The notes under the pieces: model-generated
The model's input: the letters and a program-made list of their open reading frames with translations, nothing else
Databases searched by the model: none
Told to the model about the DNA's origin: nothing
Shown here: positions 33,511 to 49,586 of the stretch, one piece after another
Layout of the letters: every line of letters starts with the position of its first letter
Position numbering within the stretch: position 1 is the stretch's first letter
Translations under genes and position numbers: made by a program
Assembly (NCBI GenBank): GCA_023055425.1
Contig: JALGPY010000006.1
Location: forward strand, 90,121,935-90,185,934
Direction: 5' to 3'
DNA length: 64,000 nucleotides
Source: Linanthus parryae
Taxonomy: Eukaryota > Streptophyta > Magnoliopsida > Ericales > Polemoniaceae

Positions 33511-36500
33511 ATGGCTGATAACATCCCTATGGAGCAATTCCTCGCTCAAATGGCTCAGATGATGAATAACGGAGGACAGGCAGGAAATAACTGGGCCAAG
33601 AAAGTAGCTGAAATGAAACCCATGGATTTTACTGGAAGGGAAGATCCTGTCGAGTTAGAAGACTGGATCATGGAAATGGATAAGATTCTCGAGGTGATAG
33701 AATGTCCTGATGATCGAAAGGTCAACTGTGCAGTCTTCTACTTGAAAAGTGAAGCGAACCTCTGGTGGAGAAATGTACGAGAAACTCTCCTAGCCGAACC
33801 CAACTTCAACTGGGAAGCTCTCCAAACCGCCCTCAGAGCTCGTTTCTATCCTCATCACGTGAAGAGGAGCAAGGAACAGGAATTCCAGAACCTGCGACAA
33901 GGAAATGACTCAGTGAGTGAGTATTTCCGGAAATTTACTGAGCTGACACGATTCGTAGGCAACATGGTGCCAGATGAAGACTCCAAAGTTTCCCGATTCA
34001 TCGGTGGATTGCACGAAAGGCTGCAAGAGTCTCTGCTGAGCAGGACCTACTCTTTGCTTCATGAAGCTTACGACAGAGCTGTTGACATCTACCGAGTTCG
34101 TGTCACCCTGGAGGAGAATCGCAAGAAACGCAAGCTTGAGGAGGTAGGAGGAAGCAACACCGACTTTGCCAAGGGCAATCAGAGGTTCAAGACTAACAAT
34201 GGAGGAGGTAACCAGGGGTAGTATCGTGGCAATCAGCAGAATGCTGGGACTCAGAAGAATCGTCGCTATTTCTGCAAATGGTGCCCACGAAACCACCCAG
34301 GAGCAGACTGTGAGGGAAATCCGGTCACTTGCAACAACTGTGGCAGGCGAGGACATCGAGCTTATGAATGCCGTTCTCAACCAGCCGGGAACCAGCTAAT
34401 GATCCAAGGAGGCAACTTTGGAAGGCCACAGCAGAACAACTACCAGGGCAACCGTCAGCAGAACGGGAACAACTTTGCCCGCAACCAGCAGTTCGTGAAC
34501 CAGCAGAATGGAAGCCGCAACCAGAACAATGGAGGCAATGGATATGTCAGGCAGCAGAACTACAACCCAGGCAATGCAGGCCAGAACGGAGGCCAACCCA
34601 GGATCGGAAACACCAATGCTGGATACGGGAACAACCACAATGGAGCTGGAGCAGGAGGAACAGGAGCTCAGAATGCAAACGTTGGACAAATTGCTGTGCT
34701 GACTAAGACTGAATCAGAAGCTGCACATGGAGTTGTCACGGGTACTTTCTCTATCCATGAGCAACCTGCTTTCGTGCTATTTGATTCTGGTGCGTCCTAT
34801 TCCTTTATATCATCCTCGTTTGCTGAGAAATTGGGTTTGCTTAGCTCATCTAGTAAATCTATCCCAGTAGCAACCCCTAATGGCCAGATAACTGTCTGTG
34901 ATACCGTATTCGAAGGGGAAGAACTCAAAATCCTAACCTGCACCTTACCTGCCAACTTAATAAAATTTAACCTAGGAGGCATAGATGTGATCCTAAGAAT
35001 GGACTGGCTTGGGAAGTATAGGGCAGTTATTGACTGCTATGATCAGAAGGTTCGGTTAAAGGGACCTAAAGGAGAAAAGATCACCTATCGTGGTATCACC
35101 ACTGAACCTCGAATCAGACTAGTGTCTGCTTTGACTATAATCAACCAGATGAAGAAGGGTAACTCTGCCTACTTGTGTTATGTCCAAGACGTAACCAAGA
35201 AGGAAAATGTGCTGGACGAGATACAAGTTGTGAGGGAATTTCCTGATGTATTCCCTGACGAGATTCCCGGAATGCCACCTCAACGAGAAGTGGAGTTTAC
35301 TATAGACTTGGCACCTGGAACTGCACCCATCTCCAAGGCGCCGTATCGGATGGCACCTGTGGAATTGAAGGAGCTGAAGGAGCAGATACAAGAGCTTTTA
35401 CATAAGGGGTACATACGACCTAGTGTGTCACCCTGGGGAGCACCAGTACTGTTCGTCAGAAAGAAGGATGGAAGCTTGCGATTATGCATCGATTACCGGG
35501 AGCTAAACAGCGTCACTATCAAGAATAAGTATCCGCTACCCCGGATTGACGATCTATTCGATCAGCTGCAAGGAGCCAGTGTCTTCTCAAAGATCGACCT
35601 GAGATCTGGTTATCATCAACTCCGCGTAGCCGAGAAAGATATTCCAAAGACCGCTTTTAGCACAAGGTACGGTCACTAAGAGTTCACGGTTATGCCGTTC
35701 GGTTTGACCAACGCTCCTGCCGTATTCATGGACTTGATAAACCGAGTAATGAAGCCGTTTTTAGACCGGTTCGTGGTTGTCTTCATCGATGACATCCTGG
35801 TGTACTCGAAGAACGAAGAGGATCACCAGGAGCACCTCCGAGAAGTATTGCAGACCTTGAGGCAAGAGCAGCTGTACGCTAAGCTTTCGAAATGTGACTT
35901 CTGGTTGGATCGTGTGCCGTTTCTAGGCCACATCATCTCCAAGGAAGAGGTATCCGTTGACCCAGCAAAGGTCTCAGCGGTTAAGGATTGGCCTACACCG
36001 AAGAACGTGTCTGAAATTCGAAGCTTCCTCGGTTTAGCTGGTTACTACAGGCGTTTCGTGAAGGATTTTTCGAAGATTGCCAGGCCATTGACTACGCTGA
36101 CGAAGAAGGCGGTGAAGTATCACTGGGACGACAGCTGTGAAGAGGCGTTCCAGACTCTGAAGGAGAAGCTCACTACAGCACCAGTGTTAGCTTTACCAAA
36201 CGACTCTGGAGAGTTCGAGGTATACAGCGACGCGTCAAAGAAAGGACTTGGATGTGTGCTGATGCAAGACCGAAGGGTAATTGCCTACGCTTCAAGGCAG
36301 CTGAAGCCACACGAGGAGAACTATGCCACACATGACCTGGAGCTGGCAGCAGTAGTCTTTGCACTGAAGATATGGAGGCATCATCTCTACGGGGCTGTTT
36401 GCAAGCTCTACACAGATCATCGCAGCCTAAAGTATATCTTCACGCAGAAGGAGCTAAACAACAGACAACGAAGATGGCTGGAGATTATCAAGGACTACGA

Positions 36501-38184
36501 TCTACACATCCAGTACCACGAAGGGAAGGCTAATGTAGTCGCTGACGCGCTAAGTCGTAAATCGAGCCATGCAGTGAACGCCATGGTAGTCTTATCGGAC
36601 TGGTTATGTCACGAGTTCCGGAAGCTCAACATCGAAGTGGTGGAACAAGGAACGGTGCAAAAGCTGCTCGGGAGCATGACAGCAGTACCAGACTTATTCG
36701 AAGAAATACGAAGCAATCAAGCAGGAGATGTGAAGATTGAGAGGATCAAGAAGAAGATTGCAGCAGGAGAGGCCAAGGAGTTCCCGATTCACGAAGATGG
36801 GAGCATTCGCTACAAAGGAAGATGGTGCGTGCCACAGAAGTGCTCAGAGGTTAAGGAGAAGTTGATGCAGGAGGCACACAACACTCCATATTCAGTTCAC
36901 CCTGGAGGCGGTAAGCTTTACAAGGATCTGAAGAAGACGTTCTGGTGGCCAAATATGAAGAAGGAAGTAGCTGAGTTCGTGGCTAGATGCCTAACATGCC
37001 AGAAAGTGAAATTCGAGCACAAGAGAATGGGAGGTCTACTCCAACCGTTGGATGTTCCAGTCTGGAAGTGGGACTCCATATCAATGGACTTCGTCACAGC
37101 TCTACCTACTTCGAAGAATGGACTCAACCAGATATGGGTAGTCGTAGACAGACTAACTAAGACGGCGAGATTCATCCCAATGAAGGACACGTGGAACATG
37201 GAGCAAAGGGCAGATGCATACGTCAGAAACATCGTGAGATATCATGGGGTTCCGAGTTCGATAATCTCGGACAGAGACCCTAACTTTCTCTCTCATTTCT
37301 GGAAAGCGCTTCAAGAAGCACTAGGAACTCAACTGAAATTTAGTACGGCTTTCCACCCAGCCACAGACGGTCAGACGGAGAGAACTATACAGATGCTGGA
37401 AGATATGTTAAGAGCCTGTGCTATGGACTTCCAAGGCTCATGGGTCGACAAGCTGCCGTTAATAGAATTCTCCTACAATAACAGCTACCACGCTAGCATC
37501 GGGATGGAACCGTACGAAGCCCTCTATGGAAGAAAGTGTCGATCTCCACTATGTTGGAGTGACATCAGCGAAACAGTGATCATTGGCCCACAAATGATTG
37601 AAGACATGACGAATCAAGTGCGACTCATACAGCAGAGAATGAAAGCAGCTCAAGACAGGCAGAAATCGTACGCAGATCAGAAGAGAAGGCCACTGGAGTT
37701 TCAAGTAGGAGAGAAAGCGTTTCTGCGAGTCTCACCTACAAAGGGGGTAACCAGGTTCAACCTGAAAGGAAAATTAAGCCCTAAATTTATTGGTCCATAC
37801 GATGTTATTGAGAAGATAGGAGAAGTTGCGTATCGACTGGACCTACCATCGAATCTAGGGCGAGTACACAATGTCTTCCACGTATCCCAACTGAAGAAGT
37901 ATATACCAGACCCGTCTCATATCTTGGATCCAGAACCAGTGGACTTTGATCCATCACTGACCTACGAGGAGCAACCTGTCAAGATACTGGACACAAAGAC
38001 AAGGGATACAAGAACCAAGAGTGTCAAACTGGTCAAAGTCCTATGGACCAACCACCAAACAGAAGAAGCAACCTGGGAAGCTGAAGAAGAGATGAGAAAG
38101 AAGTACCCACACTTATTTAATGAGGTACGTGGAGTTCCGGGGACGTCACTCTCTAAGGGGGAGAGGATGCAACCCTCTGTTTAA
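33511..38184 (+). pseudogene. Tekay-like gag-pol, unit 3 (two nonsense codons)
   Basis: It has the same 1,558-codon frame as unit 1. It carries the TAG at gag codon 237 (34219-34221) shared by all three units, and a private TAA at codon 723 (35677-35679) just upstream of the reverse transcriptase FIDD. Where units 1 and 2 have TAA in integrase, this unit has TAC, so its integrase and chromodomain are uninterrupted. Private missense changes include a Gly-to-Arg just after the protease (ILRMDW) and Ala-to-Glu in integrase (MEPYEA). The long open part is 35692-38184. Confidence 0.93.
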
Positions 38185-38463
38185 TACTATTCCGTCTTAG
38201 TCTGCTATTTAAGAACCTTTGAGATATAATTGACCTTGAGACCTAGAACCCGAATGAGACTATGACTACCTAATTAGACAACGTGACTACGACCTTATTT
38301 GACTTTACGTGTTGCATTGTGTATGTCGTAGAATAATTACTTGCTATTATGTGAAGTTACTTGCCATCCTTGTGATACAAATTCTGTTAGACAGTTACTT
38401 GTTAGATGGTTTGAATATTTTGATTAGCCGGTTGATTTTAGCTTCGAGGACGAAGCTGTGCTT

Positions 38464-38476
38464 AAGGGGGGAAGGA
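38464..38476 (+). other. Polypurine tract, unit 3
   Basis: AAGGGGGGAAGGA directly before LTR4. Confidence 0.88.
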
Positions 38477-41617
<3,141 letters not shown>

Positions 41618-41622
41618 GGATT
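41618..41622. repeat. Target-site duplication, right (ggatt)
   Basis: This is the partner of 4396-4400. Confidence 0.92.
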
Positions 41623-41773
41623 GGCAGAGATCAGCGGCGATTGTGGACCAGATCTTGCAGACACTTTTCAATCCAGCGGGGGGCTTCAATTGTATGCGGC
41701 CGAAGATGGCTTCAATGAGTTCGGGAAACAGGTCTTCAACCTTTGTTCAGTCTTCCCTCTCCTCTGACTCCAT
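41618..41773 (-). pseudogene. F-box copy B, N-terminal part
   Basis: It starts at an ATG (41773) with MESEERED and runs through the F-box, matching the intact paralogue at 2590-2742. It is cut at the array edge and resumes 37.2 kb away at 4400. The reading frame of the visible F-box is otherwise reasonable, so disruption by the array plus loss of the 3' part explains its death. Confidence 0.88.
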
Positions 41774-42481
41774 CGCCGGAGTCAGAGGTTGTGTAGTGTG
41801 CAGGTCCAGGAAAAATAGAATAAAATAAACCCTAATATTTTGGGGAAAATGTTTATAGTATATATATTGAGGATGAAAGTGGAAATAGGTTGGCAAGATG
41901 AAAATAGCACCGACTAGGCATGTAGTTCCACCGACGGTCAAACATAGGTTTCGTGACGACCAAGTTACAAAAGGCTCTCGCATTGTTTCCTTGGCGCTCA
42001 AGAAACAAAAAAGGATAAGATTGAAGGGCAAATTTCACTTACACCCTTCAGTTTTGGAGAATCTTCACTTACCCCCCTTCTTGTTGGAAAATCTTTACAT
42101 ACACCCCTTCATCTAACAGACAGAAAAGTGCAAAGACTATTTTACCCTCAAAACTCCAATCCCTACCTCTTCTCCTTCCCGAATCATTAGTCTCCCCAAA
42201 AAATCATCCCCTTCTTCTATTCAAACTCTAGCGGCCACCTCGATTACAAAAAGTACCCAAAACTTTATCACCATCGTTCTCTACTACCACCGTCCATCTA
42301 CACACCATCGTCTGCGGTGACAAACCCACCACCAGAAGCACACCAGCCCCATTTCTAGCTTCCTAACCCATTGGGAACAATCCAGTACCACTAACCTTAA
42401 AACGCCACCACAGTCACCGACCCTCCTTCGTCACCAATATCACCATTCTATTTGAGAGAAACCCCAGCTGAAACGGTTAGA
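41774..42481 (-). repeat. Duplicated upstream region of F-box copy B
   Basis: About 41867-42260 aligns with 2826-3270 upstream of the intact gene. The remaining 200 bp to the copia LTR are unique here. No gene was seen. Confidence 0.7.
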
Positions 42482-42983
42482 TGATTCAGTCCCGATTAGT
42501 TGAACCTAGATCGAAGAAAATGATTTGTCTAAGCCCCATGAAGGACAAGGTTGATCTAAACATGTATAGATCCAAACACATAATTAAAGTGGAAGATTTG
42601 TGTGTTACCTCTTCGCCTATGCTCCGACACAGCGTATGATGAAAATCTTTTTTGTTGCTTGACCTCACGTAACACCGTCTTGCTCCCAACAGCATGGCTC
42701 GAATCACTAGGAAGAAAGCTCTGGTTCACAACACGTTCCACCAATTGATGCAAGTTAGAGAGAGATAGGCTAGGGTTCCTAGAATTGTCTTTGATCAACA
42801 CATGATATCTACACAGTTTTTCTGCATTATAATATGTAGGAGGCTGCCTCCTTATATAGACAAAAGTTCTAGCCAGTTAACAACTAACCCCTTAGGGTTT
42901 GTGCCTTATTGCAATTAACCCCCTATCGATTTTGACTAATTACATGTGCACCCCACATGGGCGCAACACGTAATTTTCTAACA
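42482..42983 (-). repeat. 3' LTR of an old copia element
   Basis: It is about 502 bp. The plus-strand right edge ends CTAACA and is followed by a purine-rich tract on the minus strand (about 42984-42998), as in the intact copia element. A TATATAAGG box on the minus strand near 42850-42858 fits an LTR promoter. The left edge (TGATTCAG at 42482) is less certain. Confidence 0.6.
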
Positions 42984-44164
42984 TCTCCCACTCGCACAGT
43001 GGGGCTGCACATAGTTCTTCTAGTCTCTTTTAATTTCGAACTGTATCATCTACGAAGTATTTTGTGAAAGTAACGTGTGACTGCTGAGAGTACCTGCATT
43101 TTGGGAGATCCATATTCTAAAATCAAACGAGATGAGCTAGCAGCATGCACACTCAACCCTTTTGGGAAACAATGCAATATTATAAATCTCGTATCCCCCA
43201 TGTTCGCTCTAATTTTCATCTCGTGGATCATGAACACCCGCCTAGTTTCGTAGGACGTGCTCCAATGAGTCCACATCTCCTTTATTATATTCATATCCTG
43301 CATGACCCCGATGGATCTTGTAGGTGGGCCCAATGAAAATGACAAAGAGCAATGCAATGAGAATCTTCCTTCTATCCATGTTTCGTTTAGATTCGGCTCA
43401 GCTGCTTTCTTAGCAATGTCCAGAATGCCGAATCATTCATAGCCGTAAGGTGTCACGCTAAATAAGCACCTTAATAAAGGTATACACTGTCAATCATATT
43501 TGTATGGTCGATGAGGCTCACATGGCGAGGAATATCAGGGATTAGTTCTTCTCACCACCTCATGTCACTCACTAGCACGCGTTATTTTGGGAAAATATGC
43601 GACATAGTGTTTGAACTCTGATCAGAGCGCATGTATTGTCTCTTAGGGACCACTATCATCTTTTAGTCCACTAACTTTTGGCTACTAACCGAGTTTTGAA
43701 ATGTCACACACTTGCACACAGAAATCAGTTCTCTCATCTGGCTTTCTCTAGGCAGACTATACATGGCTTGGGGGTATTAACCATGTTTGAATGGCCATAT
43801 ACCAATCTCACCTTGCAATCTATCCAATGCAAATTGAATCCATCTGACATGTATTGCTCTAATTATATATGTTTAGCTCATATCTTAGGCCTTAGCCCTT
43901 ATATGATAGGCGTCTTATATCATATCACAGGCTTCTAGCTCTTATCAGGATTCTGTCTCATCTTCTGCTCACCTAGACTATCCAGGATATCGCAAAAGCG
44001 GTCGCTCGTGTGAGGGAGCCGAGATCGTGTCTGCGCGACATGCTCTATGCTAGTACATGTATCATATCATGCACGTATCAATCAACATGCAGCTTAATCA
44101 AACAAATCCAATTAAAATCCAAACATGAATGTCTCAATCACTTTATCAGTCTGAAATACAGAAA
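42984..44164 (-). other. 3' non-coding interior of the old copia element
   Basis: These 1.2 kb between the RNase H remains and the LTR hold only short, unrecognisable open frames. They could be a long 3' untranslated region or older inserted DNA. Confidence 0.4.
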
Positions 44165-46528
44165 CTTCTCACCATTTACTTAGTCCCATATTCCTAACAT
44201 GACCATTGAAAACATTCCTCAATAAGGGCTTGATCATAGGATCAACTAACATCTGATTTGTAGGAATATGTTCTATAGCAATATCCCCTTAGCTACCACC
44301 TCCCTGATGAAGTGATACTTTATCTTTATACTTGTTTGGCCTTACTGTGATACTTCAGATCCTTAGCACGAGCTATGGCCGCCATAGTGTCACAACATAG
44401 GGTTACTAGTCTTGGTTCGTCAACCGCTCTTAAGCTGACCAGAAACCTCTTCAACCAAAAATTCTCTTGCGCTACCGCATAGCAGGCAACATATTATTCT
44501 TCCATGGTTGATAAGGCAGTGCAAGTCTGGTTGCTACTATGCAACGTGATGGCTCCTCCACCTAGCATGAAGACGTAGCATGAGGTTGATTTGCGTGCGT
44601 TTAGGTCCCTACCCCAGTCAACGTCACTATAACCAATGATTGGAAGCTCTGAGCCTCGATAGCACCGCATGTAATCCTTTGAACCTTTGAGATACCGGAG
44701 TATTCTTTTGACAGCCTTCCAGTGTCCAACACCGGGATCAGACTGGTATCTGTTAACTAAACCAACAACATGACATATGTCCGGTATTTTACACATCATA
44801 GCGTACATTAGGCTTCCGAATGCACTTTCATAGGGAACTTTGGCCATTTTATCTTTCTCGTGTTGGGTCTTGGGACACAATTCTAGGCATAGTTTCTCGC
44901 CATGAGCAATGGGACTGTCAAGAGTTTTTGCATCACACTTTTGAATCAATCAAGTTTCTTCTTGATGTAAGCCTCTTGCGACAATCCAAGAAGTCTCTTG
45001 GAACGATCTCTCAGGATCTTTATCCCGAGAATGTAAGTTGCCTCACCAATATCCCTCATCGAGAAGCGAGAGGATAACCACCCTTTAGTGGTCTTGACTA
45101 GTCCTATATCATTGCTTTCCAATAGTATGTCATCTACATTTAGAGATAGAATCATGAACTTATTCCTTGAGCTTTGGACATACACACAGTGATCCTCATC
45201 TATCATTGTAAATCCATATCCCACAATGTCCTGATGGAACTTCAAATACCACTGTCTTGAGGACTGTTTAAGCCCACATATGGACTTAATCAGTTTGCAC
45301 ACTTTGTGCTCTTGACCTTTCATCTCGAAGCCTTCTGGCTGAGTCATATATATCTCCTCGTCTATTTCTCCATTGAGAAACGCAGTCTTAACATCCATTT
45401 GATATAGCTCTAAGTCCATGCTAGCTACTATTGCCAATATGAGGCGAATGGAGGCAACTCTCACCACTGGGGAGAATGTCTCCTCGTAATCCACACCCTG
45501 ATGTTGGCTGTAGCCTTTTGCCACTAGTCGGGCCTTATGCCTTTCCACGCTTCCGTCTGCCTTTCGTTTGACCTTAAGAACTCATTTATTTCCAGTGGCC
45601 CTACGTCCAGGATGCAAGTCAACTAGGTCCCAAAAATGGTTGGTTTTCATTGACTATAGTTCTTCTTGTAAAGCAATGTCCCATTCTTTCTTTCCAGTTG
45701 ATGAGAGAGCCTCCGACAGTGTCCTAGGTTTATCATCTTCTTGCGTAGTGACCAACATGGCCTCCCCTTTGAAGTCAAAACGGGTACACTCCCACGAGCG
45801 CTCCTATGCAAGGAGGGTTCTTCAGCACTATCATCGTACATGATGAGTTGCTAACTAGGCAAGTCACTCCCACTGTTATGAAGATCCATAGGAACTACTT
45901 ACTCTTGGTGGGTGGGTAACTGAGTGTCATCTCCCTGACAGTGACTAGGAAAATCTCTTTCGCGAAATTCAACGTCTCGCGACTCCATTTCTGTTAGACT
46001 GCCATCTGGATGTTGTGATATGAATACGTAAACCTTTGAGTGCTCCGAGTGTCGTATGAAGATGCACTTCCTCCTTCTAGCACCCAGCTTCCCATAGACA
46101 TGGAATTTGTTACGCACGTAGGCCGCCGACCCCCAGGGCCTAAGGTGACCCAATTCGCATTGCCTTATGGTACACATATCATAAGGGATTGTGGCTACAG
46201 ACTTGGTGGGAACATGGTTGAGTATGTATGTGGCAGTCAGCAATGCGTCTCCCCAATAAGAGACTGGCATATTCGCATTTTCCATCATACTACGAACCAT
46301 CTATAACAGTGTCCTATTCCTTCTCTCCACTACACCATTTTATTGCGGTGTGAAGGGAATGGACAAATGCCGGACTATTCCTTTTGAATCCCAGAGATCT
46401 TTGAATTGATTAGATAGATATTCACGTCCTTGTTCTGTCCTAAGAGATTTGACTCTTTTGTCCAGTTGGTTCTCTACCTCTTTCAGGAACTTTCTGAAGC
46501 ACTCTAGTGCCTCAGATTTATGTTCCAT
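44165..46528 (-). pseudogene. Old copia pol remains: integrase, reverse transcriptase, RNase H
   Basis: Read leftward, the pieces are: integrase core (46528-46340, with LRTEQG where LRSDRG is usual, so the catalytic Asp is lost, then a stop), integrase C-terminal part (46300-45899), reverse transcriptase (45548-44946, with NVDD in place of YVDD) and RNase H (44949-44494, with decayed sequence on to about 44165 ending in NHVRNMG-like residues). Frameshifts and stops separate the pieces. It is cut at 46528 by an Athila LTR. Gag remains in the same orientation reappear at 63001. Confidence 0.85.
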
Positions 46529-48020
46529 TGATAACTCCGTTCTCGGAGTTATTTATGCCTTTTATTTCTACGTTTTGCGGGCTCAACATGGAGAATTCGT
46601 CGTCTTTTGAGTAAATTAGGCTACAATGTGATATTATGAGTTCATGAGCTTTACTTGTTAAATCCGGGCGTTTCCTTAGATATTTTGAGCTTTTATTGTG
46701 ATATGATCGCGGGTTGTGTTTTCGTGTTGTGATTCGCAGGAAACAGGGCTTGGAGGATCATGCGGGAGATGGAAACGAGCTTCGGAAGCAAGGAACTCGA
46801 AGAAAAAGTCAAAGGAAGAAAGGAACTCGAAGAAAAAGTCAAAGGAAGCAAGGAAGAAGTCAAAGGAAAAGTTCAGAAATAGAGGGTCTTCGTACGAAGA
46901 GAAAAGACTAGCCAAATTTGAAGTTCTGAAGATCTCTTCCCAAACAGCTATGCAGTATGTACATAGGAAGATCTTCGTACGAAGAGGAATTATCTTCGTA
47001 CAAAGAGTCTTGGAACGAAGAGAAATGTCTTCGTACGAAGACATCGCTGGAAAACGTAGTTTTGTGCGGGGCTTTTGTGTAGTTTATCCAAACTTTGTAA
47101 TATTGTTATGGAAACGTATTTAAGTGTTTTAGGTCGACTTTTTCAGGAGTGCATCACGTTAGAAACATCTTTTGGAGAGCAAGAAGCTATTGCAAGAGCT
47201 TGGGAGCTTTGGATCACTCGTTTGGATTCTCAACTCTTCCTCTTTTTTAGTTTTTGCTATTGAAACTTATGAAACTCGTTGTTTTGAGTATGAATCGTAG
47301 TAGCTAAACTCTTTTTGCTGGGTATTCTCGTTTGGTGTAGCTAGGGTTTGATATAAACATAATCTTTTGAGATTGTGATTCATGTTTTAACTTAATCCCT
47401 CATGTTCTTTCATTATTATGGATTATTTATGGTTGTGATATCATTATTTTTGCGAGTAGCTAACGTAAGAATAATTTTAATTAACATTCACGCGGTAACT
47501 CCGTGAAATTTTGTCGGTAAATTGAATAATCCACCTAGTCGAATCAATATTTGGTAACTCGATATTGTTAACTAGGATCGTTAGAGTAGAATTGTGATTC
47601 TTAATGCATGCTTAAAAGTAGAATAGACTTGGTAACTCAGTATATTTTGGTTTTAAGTATAGATAACTTGCTTGGTAACTCGGTAAGTTTTACATTGCTC
47701 GATTAATAGTGAAAGACACGTGGTTGTTTTACGAATCAAAACATAAGTTTAGATCAACCTTGTGAACCTATTCCCGGTATTTTTCCTCATATTAGAAAAT
47801 TCATAAACCCACTCTTTGTAAATCGTGACCATTCGACTCGATTAATTGAGAATTTTGTCATTTTATTTTAGTAGAATTAGTACAACACAAATCTTTGCGA
47901 CTTGCCCACATAAGGTTTAAGAGAATAACTAGTTTAAACAAATTCCCTTGGGTTCGACAACCCGGATTTTCGGATTATTACTACACACGACAACCATACA
48001 CTTGTGGTTAGAACGTGTCA
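46529..48020 (+). repeat. Athila 5' LTR (1,492 bp)
   Basis: It begins TGATAACTCC and ends GTGTCA. The tip contains a 9-bp inverted repeat (ATAACTCCG, 4-bp loop, CGGAGTTAT; 46531-46552). A near-palindrome cluster (46887-47041) precedes a TATTTAAG box at about 47117-47124. The middle part carries several repeats of a GGTAACTCGGTAA-like motif (about 47490-47690). The minus-strand Athila LTR is homologous along its length. Confidence 0.85.
46887..47041. repeat. Cluster of TCTTCGTACGAAGA palindromes in LTR U3
   Basis: There are three perfect 14-bp palindromes (46887, 46972, 47028) and two degenerate ones (46993, 47008). They lie 358-512 bp from the LTR start, shortly upstream of the TATA-like box. 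TTCGTACAA at 46995 also fits the SBP/SPL binding consensus. Confidence 0.9.
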
Positions 48021-48026
48021 AGTTTT

Positions 48027-48044
48027 TGGCGCCGTTGACGGGGA
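48027..48044 (+). other. Athila primer-binding site, tRNA-Asp type
   Basis: TGGCGCCGTTGACGGGGA begins 6 bp after the LTR. It closely matches the tRNA-Asp complementary site usual in Athila/Tat elements. Confidence 0.82.
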
Positions 48045-48157
48045 CTTCGGCTAAATTAGTTATAATTCCTAGCCTTAGGGATTTTAATTTTTTGTTTATA
48101 TCTGTTACTCACCTACGTTTTGCGTAATTTGTGATTTCAGGTTAATTTGCACGGTGC

Positions 48158-49483
48158 ATGACCCGTTCTAGTGACGAGCCTTTGTATCCAACGTTTGAAA
48201 ACCCGGAATCGTTATTGAAAGCACAACGTAGAGACAAGAGGAATTCAAGCTCAGTCACCATGGATGATGAAACTAGAGCTGAGTTTGAAAGGATCCGCAA
48301 AAGTGTGCAAGATGCGGAAGCAGCTAGAGAAGCTGCTGTAGAGGAGGCAGCGAATAGAGCACGAGAAACTGAGCAACTTAGGGCTCAAATGGCTGAGATG
48401 CAGGCGATGATTGATCACATGAACCCTCCAAATCCACAACAACTCCCTGGTGCGGAGGTAGTTGGTAGAAAGAACGGTGGTAATGGGAATAATGGGGGCA
48501 ATAATCGGAACAATAACGGTCGGAATGCGGCAGAGCAAGTCAACAATGCTGAGGAGGATGAGCGTCCTTTGGTGGACTACTTCAGAATTACACTTGAGGG
48601 GTATCAACCCACTATTGTCAGACCTCAGATTAACGCCGCACATTTCGAGATTCGCCAACCATTGATAAACATGGTTCGGGATGAGTGCTTATTCAATGGA
48701 GCCCCAAGTGATGATCCGCATCAACACTCGCTCAATTTCGAGCAGATTACCTCCACCATGTATGATCAGAGAGTTCCACTCGAGACGATAAAGCTCATTC
48801 TTTTTCCCTTCCCCTTATCGGGAAAGGCAAAGACATGGCTTATGGAACTTCCAACAGGCAGCATAGTTACATGGGCATATTGTAGCAGAGAATTTCTCAG
48901 GAAGTATCTTCCGCCATCCAAGGTTGCTCAACGGATGGCTGATATAAAAAAAATTACACAACAGGAAGATGATTCTCTGGGAGACACGTGGAGAAAGTTC
49001 AACCAGCTCATTCGCAGATGCCCTACTTACGGAGAGCCATGATAGAAACTTCTGCACTATTTTTACAATGCCTTAGACAGAGAGACTGCAAGTGAACTGG
49101 ACATGATGGCTTAAGGCAATTTTATGGGACTAGGATTACAGAGATGCCAGGATCTGCTGAATAATGTAGCAAAACGTGAATCCACGAGGTCTGAGACTCG
49201 TAGAAACCCGAAATCAGATGGGGCATTGGTTAGTAAGATTGAGTCCATGGTGGAACAGAAATTTGAACATCAGATGGCAGTGATGACTTCGGCTTTCAGT
49301 AATCTGAATCCATCGGCACATGTGAAGTCAGTGGGAGAGATGTTAGCAGATGCAAATCAGGGATATGGGGATGGTATTGAAGACGTGAACTACATGGGTA
49401 AACCAAGACAGCAGCAATGGCCAAAACACCTATCATCCCAACAATCGCAATCACCCCAACTTCAGCTATGCCAATCCAAATAG
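48158..49483 (+). pseudogene. Athila gag
   Basis: It starts at ATG 48158 with MTRSSDEPLYP, the usual Athila gag opening (the minus-strand element starts MTRSQDEPLY). An N-terminal coiled-coil-like stretch rich in Glu/Ala (about residues 35-90) and an Asn/Gly-rich linker precede the retroviral gag core (about 150-290). One frame runs to 49483 but carries TGA TAG at about 49040-49045 and TAA near 49112. The next part continues in another frame. Confidence 0.82.
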
Positions 49484-49586
49484 TGGATTATATGCAGCAG
49501 GTCAAAGGCCAAATGTTCCATACCAAGCTCAGAGACAGGTTCCAAAACAACAAGCCCCACCCTCAGAAGAACAAGACACAAACGCG

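Noticed and set aside
43046..43938. Small ORFs between the old copia LTR and its pol remains
   Set aside because: They are short, on both strands, and have no family features.
46714..47123. Lys/Arg-rich ORFs over the palindrome cluster
   Set aside because: Palindromes and GAAGAA-type repeats open several frames on both strands, with no ATG context or domain to support coding.
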